A stretch of DNA of 64,000 bases, taken from assembly GCA_034440635.1 (NCBI GenBank), contig JAOTON010000896.1, positions 2,115,001 through 2,179,000 on the forward strand, written 5' to 3'. The DNA comes from Lepas anatifera. Lineage: Eukaryota; Arthropoda; Thecostraca; Lepadidae. The notes below the pieces were generated by a model, which saw nothing but the letters and a program-made list of their open reading frames with translations, was not told the origin of the DNA and did no database searches. Positions 25,806 through 37,322 of this stretch are shown one piece after another. The position numbers and the translations under genes are program-made. The stretch's first letter is position 1, and each line of letters begins with the position of its first letter.

Positions 25806-26669
25806 AAGAATATCTGGAATAGTGGAGGGCCAAGTTGTATTTTGAAGTGATTTCTTTCCAGTTAAAGGGATTTTCCAACTTTTAAAATGGGTTGTTTTTA
25901 ACTGAGATAGCAGCTTTGGAGAGCGTGGTGATAAAACTAGTTGGCATATTTAATTTCCACTCAAAGCTCTTTGTATGCAATTCTGCAAGCTCAATTCAGT
26001 TCCATATATTCACATCATCCTCAACAATGTGAGGTGTCATGAATGCACGTCAATGAAAGGTTAAAATAGTCAATGCAAGGGTGAAAACACAATCATAAAG
26101 CCATTTTAAAGCCGATCATTTTAAAGTTCAAAGTAAAATAGCTGACTACCCTGTTTTTTAGCATGAACTACACTTTATCTGGTAGTGCTTGTCATGTGAA
26201 AGCTGCCACCAAATAGTGTGGCCATGCAACCCTATGCGTCGCAAGCTGCCAGAAGCTGTCAGGTTCATGATCACATGTGATGCTTGGGTTAACCCAGCAT
26301 AGTTAGTCAATAGGTCATATATTTGCTTTAAGTAAATTGAGGTGAACAAAAAATTTGTTTTCCTGATTTTCAAGGATTTTGTCCATAAATTGTTCCTTTT
26401 AGTATTACAACAAAGTTGTCTATTCCATGTAACATCGTAGGGCTAATATTACCAACTTTGAGGATTAGGGAGCAATGGACTCCCTGGTTCACTCTGTTCC
26501 TATGCACATGATGTCTACAGTGACACATTGTCTTGCAAGGTGGACCTAAAATATTTGTGTAGTACATATCCAGGCGAGTGCCAATTGTCAGTGTTCTGAA
26601 TATGACAGGGCTCTCAATAAGATGAGGTGTCTATAAAGTAGCAGCACATATATTGTGATTTTGTACTCT
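25806..26669. other. no recognisable gene
   Basis: No supported feature. Confidence 0.4.
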
Positions 26670-26985
26670 CCTCCTCCATGCAATGTCTTTAAATGTCCGT
26701 TTTTACATTTGTGCGTTCAGTAAGGCTGAGTCTTGCATTGTACATCACCCAGGTTTGTGTTGCATAATATAACTGATTTTACACTAGGGAACGTGGGGTG
26801 ATTCTAATTTTTGTAATCTTAAGATTTCTTGCTCCTTCCTCCCCATGCAATGTCTTTGAATGTTGGTTGTACTTTTTTACATGCTTAGCATCCAATAAGG
26901 CTGAAGCTTACATTGTCCATCAACCTGGTTTGCATTGCATCCCAAAACTGATTTTGCATTAGGAAGCATAGGGTGAAATTCGCCC
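26670..26985. repeat. tandem duplication, unit about 160 bp
   Basis: Two diverged copies begin near CCATGCAATGTCTTTRAATG (about 26678 and 26843). They continue through AATAAGGCTGA/AGTAAGGCTGA and AACTGATTTT to GGAAGCATAGGGTGA/GGAACGTGGGGTGA. Confidence 0.75.
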
Positions 26986-27589
26986 TGCAAAAAGGTAGAA
27001 ATGCCATTAGTTACAAAGTTGCAAAAGTAAAGTAAATCCTTACTCAAACGCTTGTGATCGTTATTCTAAGCTTAACACAAATATCATCAAAATATTTGCC
27101 CTGTCATGGTTGAAAGACTTCATACTCATCGGGATAATTGGTTTTAAGAGAAATAATCCACAGTAAAGTGGCTGGAAGATTGTGAAGAACGGCACAGAAG
27201 TAAGTGTGGTTGCTTTCAGGTTGCTTAGGTGTTGCTCTCCACCCATAAACCTGGGATTTGGTACACTGCCTGAGGGTATGTACTTTATGGAAGACAATAA
27301 GACCCTTCCGACAACACAAATCATGGCTCGATGGGGGCAGAAATTAATATTTAAATGCGGGCGGCGTTTCCACAGCATCCGTCACCATCTGTGGCCCGGA
27401 TTGTGCTCGATACTTCTCCGTGAAGACAGACGACACTACACTCAAGACAAGTTGCTTATTACAAAAAAGGCATTAGGAGAAGCAGTTGGAAAGTGCCCGT
27501 ATTGCACACGCCGTACAAAACATTTCAATAGCGTTGGAACGGGTCCACACCGGATGATAAAACTTTGTTAGGTCATTCCATTCTCTACT
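26986..27589. other. no recognisable gene
   Basis: Lies 3' of the USP37-like copy (minus strand). I looked for a poly-T stretch that would mark a retrocopy tail and saw none. Confidence 0.4.
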
Positions 27590-30500
27590 TTGTCCACCTG
27601 CCTGCAGATATCTGTATGCAGGTAAAAGATCTAGCCATCGTGATGGGGCCCATTGCACAGCACATGCTGCTCTGAGACGCAGGTGACGCTGCGGTCGTCA
27701 CAGTGGAACTGACGCTGCATGCCCAGGCTGTAGACGTCTGCCACATAGTGTCCGGCCTGGGTGGCGCCGCCGTAGTGGAGGCCGACTAGACTAGGCTGAC
27801 TAGGACACCAGCCGGTAGCTATGGGCGCCGGTGGATTCACTGTTTGACCCTCAGCCGCTGAGTTGTTGCCCTTCTTCTTTTCCGCCAGCTCTTCGGGGAG
27901 GGTCCTGGACGACCCTCCCCACCTCCAGAAGGAACGACCATATGCATTTGGCTTCTTGTGTGAAAATAGTGTGTAGGGAGGGCAATGGGCCCCACCTCCT
28001 CTGGTGAGGGCCCTGGTAGAGTGGGCAGTCTGTGAGGAGGTGTTCTACTGAGTCCGGGTCCCCGCAATCTGGACACGCGGCGCTATCCGCCCGACCAAAT
28101 CTGTGAAGCGTGTCGTATGTGGCGATTGAGGACCCCACTCTCAGTTGGGCCAGGATGGTTTGCTCTCGTCTAGATAATGAGTCTGTCCCCGGCGTGGGCT
28201 TCGGGTGTGCTGTTGGGCATCTCTGATTCTGCTGGTCCTGAAAAACGATGCGGCGCGCGCCACCGCCGCTCGGGCCGACTCTTTGTCGATGGGGATGTCC
28301 CGCTGATCCTCCCGTGCTCCTCGGTGGGCTAATTCGTCTGTCTCCTCGTTCCCGGGAATGCCCGGGTGTCCGGATCCATTGAAACACAATTTTGTGTCCT
28401 AGAGAAGATAGCAAGTTAATATGTTGCCAGGGGGCTTCTACTTTTAGTGTCTTGGAATTTGTCTGGTCTGCTACGGGTTGGATGGATGCCCTGGGGTCGC
28501 ATAATATAAAGGAAGTGGCCTCCTCCAGGGCCACTTCCTCCACTCGAGTGCTACTGCACAAACTCCCCGCCGCTCTGATGGTTTTGGTGGCGGGACCCCC
28601 GGGTCGGTGGATAAGTATCCCGGCTCCTCCTGGTAATACCTAAGGAGGCCGATCTGTCAGTCCACGCCTCCACATGGATATATTTCCAGGGTCCTCTCAG
28701 CTGCTTCTCGGCGTTTATCTGGGGGTCTTTCCTTCCGACGGGTTCCTGGAGGTGCAGGTTGAAGGAGGCGGCTGGTGGATCGGGCAGCAATACTGGCGGG
28801 ACCAGGCTCTGCGTCTCTGCGGGGAGACCACGTGGGTCGCTCTTCTCTTCCATCCAGATGCCTTTCTTGCGGAAGGTTGGCTTGGTGGTCATTTCCATGT
28901 CCTCGTCTGTTTTCCTGTGCCCTTGCCCTCGCCCCCGAATGACCGTCTGCTCTTGTCTTCTTAATCCAAGCTTCCCTTGCTTGGTACTGTAAGTCTTGGG
29001 GATATCGTTGTCTAGGACTCTTCTTGTCGGATCTGGCAGGCGGCGTATTCTTTGGTCTTCTCTGCCCGCTAGTTTCCACATATTGATATTTCCAGGTCTG
29101 CTTTAGCTTTTAGGGTCCCTTTCTTGTCTCTCGGGTGCATCTAGTGATAATGCGGGTGCAAGCGTGCTATTCGACTTCTAGTAGGTCTCTTGAAGAGCGG
29201 GGCTGCGTGATTCATATAAACTGCCGCTCCGTAGACCGCCTGGGCGGATTAGCCTGGCCGTCAGCTTGCTGCTCCGTAATTGCGTTCAGACAGCGCCGCC
29301 AGACAGTTTCTTCTTTGGGCCATCGATTTCTTCAGTCTCTTGATGTGCTCTGTGAATGAAAGTGTGCCGTCCGAGGTGAGGCCAAGGAAGGTGGGGTGGG
29401 TTATCTGGGGAATCTCCTGTCCCCTGAGATGGAGCCTGATCTTGACTTTGTCCCTCGCTTCGCTGGGGCATAAGGAGAAGGTAGTCACTGAGCATTTTAC
29501 GAGGGAGGGCAGGGCCTTCCACTGGTCGCACCAGTTGGATATCTCGTCGAGTGAGGGCCGTAGGCGGTCCGCGCAGTACAGCAGTTAGCGATCCGATGCC
29601 CAGATGGCGAAGTCGTCGTCGTCGCCCTCCGCGCAGAGCTGGGACCGCCGTGCCGGATCGGCGGCGATGTCGCCCGGCTCGTCCTCCTGCAGCGAGCGTC
29701 GGTTGGCCTCCTACAGCTGAGATTCCTCGTTTTCAACAGCGCGCATGGGCCACTCCTTGGCTCCGTCCTGCTCCGCCAATTCCTCCAGACCGGCGTCAGA
29801 CACCTGCGGAGGATCGAACGCCCACGGCGCCGCCGATCGCTCCGGCTCAGCCGAGTCCTTCCACTTCGACTCCTCAGGCGGGCACTGCGAGCCGTACCTG
29901 GTGGCGTCCCAAGCTGGGGGACGGACGGCGTCGTCCACCGCACAATCCTGCAGCGTCACGAACTTGGAGATCTTTACGTTGGCGCAGATCTTCTTCGACT
30001 CCTTTCCAACAAACAGGTGACGATTCAGCTGTATAATCAGCGTCCTGGGTAATTTGGAGATCTGGGCGGTGATGTTGAACTTGTCGTGCTGACACTTCTC
30101 GCAGTGCAGCTCACGTCGGTCGGCCACATGGAGAGGTGCAGCGCGTCCTGCAAGGTGGGTGCTGCCCCGCTTCCTTGGCGCCGCGGCACGTTAACGAATC
30201 AGCTATGTTTTCCTGCTGCTTCAGCACCGCCTCCTGGCACTTCATGCACGTGTATCATTCCATAGTCTAGTACAGGAATTTATCTCTAACTGGATTAGCG
30301 GCAGTGGTCGGCCGGCTGCTTGGGGGAGACCGGTTGACTTCCGTTCTCCTCCTCCTTGATGATATCCAGTAGCCTGGGCAGCCTGCATCTCAGTGTTGTG
30401 GAACGCCGAGCCTATCCGAGCAAACGCACATCGCAGGTAGTTGAGGTGGCTGTAGACGGAGGTGCCGCACGCGCTCTAGCGCAGCTCCATAAGGCAGGTG

Positions 30501-30650
30501 ACGGCGCGCAGGGTGCGACATCGTTCAGGGTCCAGAGCCGGCCCCAGGGCCACCATCTCGCTGAGGAACGGCCACAGTCCCAGCGGCGACTGCAGCGTAG
30601 CGTTCTGGTAGCACGAGTTGCCTAAGTTGGGCAGACCGATAAAGAGCGGA
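27590..30650 (-). pseudogene. USP37-like ubiquitin-specific protease pseudogene, split by a LINE
   Basis: USP37-family enzymes are cysteine proteases that remove ubiquitin chains from target proteins. On the minus strand the Cys box (LPNLGNSCYQNATLQ) lies at about 30602-30645. A finger/core segment with CEKC and KLPRTLIIQLNRHLF lies at about 30030-30110, in the open stretch 30127-29711. The His box (GGATQAGHYVADVY) is at about 27735-27790, followed by a GHY-distal IFYLH segment like the family C-terminus. The DVY after the His box is the USP37/26/29 style. About 170 codons separate the Cys box from CEKC with no room for introns, suggesting a processed copy, though no poly-A tail is seen. There are several stops and frameshifts, including a TAG just before IFYLH and frame changes before and within the His box. 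About 29620-27846 is replaced by a LINE fragment. It is non-functional. Confidence 0.8.
27846..29622 (-). mobile_element. 5'-truncated RNase H-bearing LINE inserted in the USP37-like copy
   Basis: On the minus strand this starts inside the reverse-transcriptase active site: an Asp run followed by FAIWASD, with a stop after it. It then shows the RT tail (THPTFLGLTSDG, HIKRLKKSMAQRRNCL, AVYGAAVYMNHAAP). An RNase H-like region follows (VEAWTDRSAS; SFILCDPRASIQ; GIPGNEETDELAHRGA). The C-terminus has a zinc-knuckle-like CPDCGDPDSVEHLLTDC and ends at the stop at 27851-27853. Multiple frameshifts break it into frames 29488-29261, 29081-28551, 28561-27851 and 28389-28141. The domain order fits RNase H-bearing non-LTR clades of the I type. 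The 3' UTR is nearly absent; USP sequence resumes within about 30 bp. Confidence 0.85.
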
Positions 30651-33540
30651 GCCGGGCTGTGCTTGTGCTAGTCGCGATTGCTTGCAAGCACCAGCTCCAG
30701 GATCGGTGCCTGCACCTGAGCGCCATTCAGCAGCAGGGCATTCTCCGCCTCGCCTGTCTTGCGCGGAGATGCCGAGGTCCGGGCTGATGGCTTCTGGTGA
30801 TGTTTATGTGTACAACGGGGACTGGCCGTAGCAAGGGCTGCTGTGGAGTTTCCTCGAACAACAGAGATGGAAACTCCTTGTCGCAGTCAGGCCGTCTCTC
30901 GGTGATCGCCGCTGACAGCTGTGATGAGCCGTCCCATCTCTCTCAACAGGGCTGAAGCGGCGGGCCCCAGTACATCCGTTATTTCGACTGCCAGCGGCTG
31001 GAAACGGCACCTGGAGGTCAAGCTGGCGTAGCGATGCCATTTCCTCTCCCCTGCCGCACGCGCAGCCGTTCCCGGTTCTAGGGCGGACTGAACAACTGTG
31101 AAAGTGAAGGTGTCTACGCAGGTTGCGTCCCACGTTAAACACTTCCCACTGGTGACCGGGAACAATGTATAACCCTTTCGGCCGTTTGCCGGCTCACAAA
31201 CAGTGACTCCCAGCCGAAGAGTGGTTGCGACGCAAGTAGTTTCCCTGTCGAGATCCAGGTAACAAGACATTATACTTGTTCTGATACATTTGTACTCAGT
31301 TCGTGACGATAACTCAAACTTCCTCAACCATTCGGCGATCCATCACTCAATCCGCCGTCTCACAGGCCCTGACGTGTGTATGCCCTCCTCCCCCCCCACC
31401 CAGCTCAATCGCGTTCCTTCGGGGGAGACAAGAGCTGGCTCAATGGCGCCTAGAGCAAAGGCTTGGGATGCGCTTTCATCCATCCAAGTCTTCCAGATCC
31501 GCCACCTGATCTCTAATGTTACCTGCATCTTCAAATGCATCATGAAATGCTTGGCAAAAGAGATTAAGGAACGGGAAACAGACAAGCAGTACAACATGTT
31601 GCACACCCTTATCAAGTACTTTAAAGTGGTAAATGGTATAGTAGAACAGGCATTGATATACTGAAAGATTTTACCAGCAGAGAAAAATATGAACAGCAGT
31701 TTCAATGGCTTCTGCAGGAGGTGGAAAATCACAGAATTAAATCTCCTTGGTTCCAAGGAAGCTTTAAAGCATGTTTAGGAGAGATTGTACACTTCCTTAA
31801 GTGGCTACAACGTCATGCGCCCGCACTTCCCGACCACTAAGGCGCGTGACCTGACGGGATGCACACAGAATGAAAACAGTTGTGACACTCCGAAAATTGT
31901 TCCACGATCAGCACATGCAAATGCAATATTACAATGGCGTCCAGCCAAGATCTGTTCTTTATGCATTTTACCACCTAAAGTCTTTCAGAAGTGAGCTAAA
32001 AAAGGGCTGGTCAAGGCATCATAAACGAGAATTGCCCTCTTTATCATAGCTTACCCAGACCTTGTTCCCTTGGTTAATGGCATTCTATGGCTTCTATCAT
32101 GCCTTTATGAACATTTTGCAAATAGCGGGGTTAAAAGAACACGTTTGAAATGATCCTCACCATGAGTGTCAGCTGCAGTTGTCTCCAGTATAGTTATTTT
32201 TACGGTAACTCGATGTCTTTAGGTCCCATGAGGGAGACCAAAATAGTGTCCAATTTTGATATAACTGGCACCGAACGACTTCACCTGGACCATAGAACGG
32301 AAGAAATCACGAAACCTGACAACAATAAGCCAAATTGAAAAATGAAATGGCCAAATGGGCAGTCAATCATGAAATAGGGATGCAAAACCACAATGTCGGA
32401 GGTGAGAGCATTCGGAGGTGAATAAGGGCGGTCCACGTTGAAGCAGGACTGCTCAAGAGCGGCCAGTGGTGGAGAAGGTACGCCCAGTCCGGGGTGGAGA
32501 TCTCTTCAAAACTCCGGAATTCAAACCTTCAAACCGGAATCTCTTCATGGTTCCGGTCTGATCGGCGCTGCAGGAGTGGATTTTTTGGTAAAAATATATA
32601 TTAAAATTCGGGCAATGCCTATAAATACTGTATGCAACTATATGATGTCAGCATTTTTACACGGACTGGATCATAAATGGCATTATTATTACTATTATTA
32701 ATATTATCATAACTTCCTCGGGAGGTAAACGCCACATGCACATTTCAACAAACTTCTAGCATTTAATTAGATTGTTCTTCGTCAACTCGAAATGAGGTAC
32801 AATTCCAAACCTTTGCTGTTGACTTGGTCTTTGAATGGGGATTCGATTATAACGTGCCGTACGATTTTTAATCTGGTCCTCCATGAAAACGTGTTAGCAG
32901 CAGACAACATTACACCAGTGCTTTCAATCAAACTACTTTGGAATGCTCAAGCCTGGCGTATCCTCCTTCTGAGATATCTTATGACACCAGCAGTAGCCCA
33001 AAACAATTATTACAATATACATATTTGGATGCTATAAAAGAAACACCACAAGCTTCTAAGACATGCTACAACATGTCGATAGCTAGGTTGAGTATGCTGT
33101 TCCACAAAATTGACACATGTCTACGCTCTTCTTCTCACTTCTCTTTCATTCAATGGTTTTATCCCCTAAAATTCCAGGACCAAAAAAAACGAAAAAAACA
33201 CTTAACCTTACTTGAAAGTGAATTGAACAATAAAACCACGAAAATTTCTTCCTTGAATGTTTCAAAAATTGAATCCATTTCACTTAGCCACTTTCTTTAT
33301 TCTTTTTCTTGTATAAAATCATGAGTTCCGCATGGGGGAAGGGGAGACGCGTCCGCCCACTTTTGAGAGTGGGGAAGGACTGAGTATTTTGTCCCCCCCC
33401 CACTTTCACGCAGGTCGCATCACGTTGTTCAGAATACTGAAATCACGATAGCGAATAACGAGGAACGGGCCTCCTGCAAACACACCAATTAAAGCCACGA
33501 TTTCTGTGCGACAGCTGACTTTGGACATAGACGCCCAGTT
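30651..33540. other. no recognisable gene (possible 5' part of the USP37-like copy at its left)
   Basis: Minus frames such as 31327-30887 lie upstream of the USP Cys box. I cannot match them to the USP37 N-terminus. Other frames, for example 31290-31664 (plus) and 32938-33324 (plus), show no known domain. A short TATTATTACTATTATT low-complexity patch lies near 32682-32710. About 33310-33440 is G/C-run rich. Confidence 0.35.
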
Positions 33541-36410
33541 TAGTCTCTCAGGGGGCCCTTTGCTAGCACAATGACTCCGATATCAAGTCAGAAACCTTCT
33601 GCAAAATCAAATTTCAGTGGGCCCCAGGCCAGCTAAATGGGCCCAGCACCAATCTAGGGTGCCAGACGAGCCAAGGGCTCCGAGGAGCTCAGGGGGCCTA
33701 AGATCAGCACAATGGGCCCGGAAAAGCTAATTAGATCCATTCCAGTTAAACGGGCCCAATGCTAACTCAAGGCTCTTGCCATTTCAAGGGACACCGATCC
33801 AGCTAGGGGCCATAGAACCAAGTTACGAGCCTCTTACATAATCCCTCTCTGGGAGCCTAGACTAGCTCAGGGCTTCCGTTGAAATTCTACCTCAGAGGTC
33901 TTTTCAGCTCAGGAGTCCCAAAGCAGCTTTAGCCCCAAGGCCAAGCCAAAAAGCTCCTATGCAATACCCTCTCCATGGCCCAGAACATCTCAGATCAATT
34001 TTGCGAAACTCCCTCTCAGGAGACCCAACGTCAATTCAGGGGCCCAGGCCAACACAAGGGTTACAAAATCCGCATGGGGAGCTTAACCATGGACACGTGT
34101 CCTAAATAAGCTCAGAGGACCAAACTCTCAGCCAGGAATTTCGCTGGGATTCCGCTGGGGCCCAGCCGGCAATTTTGCGGGGTGTCAGCTGGATGTCTCA
34201 GTGGGGCCGAGTGGGCGTATTAATTCGTTTTTTATTGGGAGCATAGCGGAATCCCGGCAGAGGACGTCGCTGGGCATTGGCAGGGCGTTAGCCGGGTCCC
34301 GGCTGCGAGGAGATCAATTTGGCCGGGCGTCGTGCCTGGCCCCAGACCGCACCCTGCTGGGACGTTGCTGTTGTGCTGGGTCCTGACCTTAGCGTGTTTG
34401 GGCCCCCTGAGTCGCAGCTTTAACTCAGGGGGCCCAGCACGCCGATGGGGCCCAAACAAACGTAAGAGCAGCTTGGGAGGCCCAAACAAACGTAAGAGGG
34501 CGAGACCAGCGGATGCCTCGATGAACTCACGGAGCCTTCAGATAAGCACAAGAGGGCCGCAAACAAGCTAAATGGGCCCATACGTTAAACGGACCCGATA
34601 CCAACCCAGGGGCGCTTGTAAGCTCAAGAGACACTATTCCAGATATGGGTCATATGGCCAAGTTAAAAACCTCTTATTTAATTCATTTCAGGGGCCCTTA
34701 CCAGTTGAGGTGGCCCCAGACCAGCTTGTGCCGCAAGACAAAGTCATTAAATTCATGTAAAATACCCTTTCAGGATCCCGGATCAGCCTAGGGCCCCATG
34801 AAAAACTCTATTTAGGAGGCCCAAACCCAACTCAGGGGGCCCAAGATCAGCTGAAAGGGTTCATACCGTTAAGAGGTTCCAGACCAGATAAGGGGCCCCT
34901 GACGGCTCGGAGCGCCAGTCCAACGCCGATATTTGAAGATCAGCGAGAGGACCCTGACCATCTAAAAGTACGTCAGATCAGTTTAGGTACCAGGCCTGTT
35001 GTGGGGGTCCAAATCGGCTCAGCGGGCTCTGAAAAAACTCAGGGGCAGACCAGCTGGCCCCGCGACTATCCCAATGGACCTAGATCAGCGCAATAGGGTC
35101 CGGAAAAGCTAGAATGCCGATACCAGTTTAAAGGGTTCCATTCTAGCTCAGGGGTCCTTGCCAGCTCAAAGGACATCAATCCAGCAAGGGGCACAACGAC
35201 CAAGCCAAGGACCTCCTACGTAAATCCTCTTATGGGCCCTATACCAGCTCATGGCCGCCTCACTAATTCCATATAAAGGGTTCTTTCCAGCTTAGGGGTC
35301 TCAAACCAGCGTGGGTCTAATGCCGAGCCAGTAAGTTTAAGTACAATACCCGCTCACGGCCCCTGAACAGCCCAGGGGCTACCTGAAAAACCAACTCAAG
35401 GGCCGATATCAGCTGATACCAGTTAACGGGCCGCGACAAGCTCAGGGAGCCCCAGTGCCAACACATGGGTTTTGAAATCCGTTTGGGGGCCTGGTTATAT
35501 AAAGGTGCCCCAGATCGGCTGTGGGGACTCAATATATACTCAAAGGACTCCCAAGAAAACACTCGGGGACCCAGACATACTGATGGACTCCAAAGCCGCT
35601 CAGAAGGTCCAGAAAAAAACTCAGTGGACGATACTGGCTGGGGGCTCCAAGCCCAAGTCTAGAAACTTCTGTGCAAGTCTCTCAGGGGCCAGATTTGCCA
35701 CATGGCCCTGACAGTTGGTGCGTCGATAAGCCCCCCCCCGGGCCTCAGATTTTCTCAGGGGCCCCTAGGGAAGCTCCATCTCAGTGGGCCCAAAATCCAG
35801 CTCAGGGGTACCCAAACCATCTGAGGAAGGCCCCATACCAATTCAGGAGGGTCAGATAAGATAAAGGGCGCCAAAGACCCCACCGGTCTCAGTGCCAACA
35901 CAGGGGCTCAGCTCAGCCCATGAGTATTAATAAGCAGCCCCCAGAACGACCCAAGGGCCCCTCCGAAACACGGATCTCAGAAGGCGCAAATTTAACTCAG
36001 AGGTGCAGACCAGCTCAGGGGTCCGAAGATCACCTGGCAGACTCCATATGAGTTCAGGGGCCCCGGACCAGATAAGGGGCTCAAAATGAGCGTATAGGCT
36101 CATTTCCCAACTCGTAGGGGTCCAGTTGAGCCCAGGGGTCACAAGATCAGTGCACGGGACCCAAACATGTAAAGGACCCAGACCAGTTCAAAAGCCAGCC
36201 CAGTTCAAGGGTCAGGGGCCCACACCAGCCCAGAGCCTAGTCTATTTCAGGTACCACAGACTAGCTTAACTTCACGAGATTCCAAAACTGCTAAAGGAGC
36301 CCACTGGGGGGGGCAATACCAACGCGGGGGTTCCACACGCCAATTTAGTGGTCCAGTTCAGCTCCGGGGCCGTGAATCAGCTCAAGGGGCGCCAAATCAA
36401 CTCAGGGGTC
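33541..36410. repeat. degenerate 19-bp minisatellite array, about 2.9 kb
   Basis: Most of the interval can be cut into 17-21 bp units resembling AGACCAGCTCAGGGGCCCC. There is higher-order structure. A segment beginning GGAAAAGCTA near 33720 recurs near 35101 with the same order of variant units (GACAC..GATCCAG, CCAAGTTACGAGCCTC / CCAAGCCAAGGACCTC, GCAATACCC). A weaker copy starts near 34562. About 34140-34420 is the most degraded. Open frames inside are artefacts. The array continues past the inserted element to about 37425. Confidence 0.85.
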
Positions 36411-37322
36411 TTAACACGCGCAGTGGAAGGGTCCTAAAGCGCCTCCACGTATTTTTCCAAGGTGGCCGGAGAACCGTTCTTTACCAGAATACGTTACTCG
36501 GCCACATTTGAGAGAATTCATAAGTGCGTCGACTGGTGAACGAATTTGGAAAACTGTTTAATAATTTACAAACATATGATCTTTGAAAATCAGACTTATA
36601 TTTGGAGACCGTAGCAATCGCGCGGTAGCACCTGTTCGCCTGCACTGCAGACCGAGCGGTGACGCAATAACGTCATATAATCAGGTTATATGTTAGGGTC
36701 CCCGCGCTTGAAGTTCAAGGTCACATATTAAAGTCATTGGCCCAAGTGTTCTGGACAGATGTCATTGCTCAGTATAACGTATGATATGCTATCACTTCAT
36801 AGTTAATGTTTTTGTTAGTGGCAATGCCACAGGTTGAGGTCAAAGACCTTTTAAAGGTCCAACCTCCATTTCCCGCCAAAAAGCTGCTACAGTGCCAGTT
36901 ATATTGTAAATTATTGAGAATATGTCATGTTAATCATAGGTCAGTGACCTGGAATAGCCTTGAGCTCAAACATTCGGAAGATATTATGTGGGACATTCCC
37001 TCTATGGCCTTAGTCCACTTTCAGTGTATTCCTGGCTTTTTCTGTGCAATCACAGAATTTTCCGATAGGTCTCCAGCGCGGCCCATATATGACCTTTACG
37101 ACCTCGTTTGACCTTTAAGATACTGACTTAGGTCAATAAATCTTAGCCATTACGCTGATCGCCATCCCCCCACGCACCCCCAACGGGTGATTTTCTAACC
37201 CTCTTGGTTTCCGAGATCTCGGAAGTGCCTGAGCATCTCCTAAAGTGCCCCCTAAGGGTGGCACTTTAGGACACCCCTCCAATGCACGTTGACACCAGAC
37301 CCTTCTCCAGCGAAGGTGTTAA
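36411..37322 (-). mobile_element. TTAA-flanked non-autonomous element, full copy (subfamily A)
   Basis: A 912-bp element in reverse orientation, with TTAA at 36411-36414 and 37319-37322. Its right end (36411) reads TTAACACGCGCAGTGGAAGG and then the family motif TTTTTCCAAGGTGGCCGGAG. Its left end (read from 37322) has two heads spaced 30 bp, the second at TCAA. The interior shares AGAGGGTTAGAAA, GGTCAAACGAGGTCGTAAAG and many AGGTCA hexamers with 41021-41943. It is inserted at the edge of the 19-bp minisatellite, which resumes at about 37384-37424. Confidence 0.88.

Noticed and set aside
28392..29588. Plus-strand open frames opposite the nested LINE
   Set aside because: Shadows of the minus-strand RT and RNase H region.
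27631..30127. Functional USP37-like gene
   Set aside because: Stops and frameshifts occur in the catalytic region and a LINE replaces the middle; no intact reading path exists.
33541..36410. CRISPR-like array of short repeats
   Set aside because: Units are contiguous and degenerate, with no conserved repeats separated by unique spacers and no cas genes; the DNA is animal-type.
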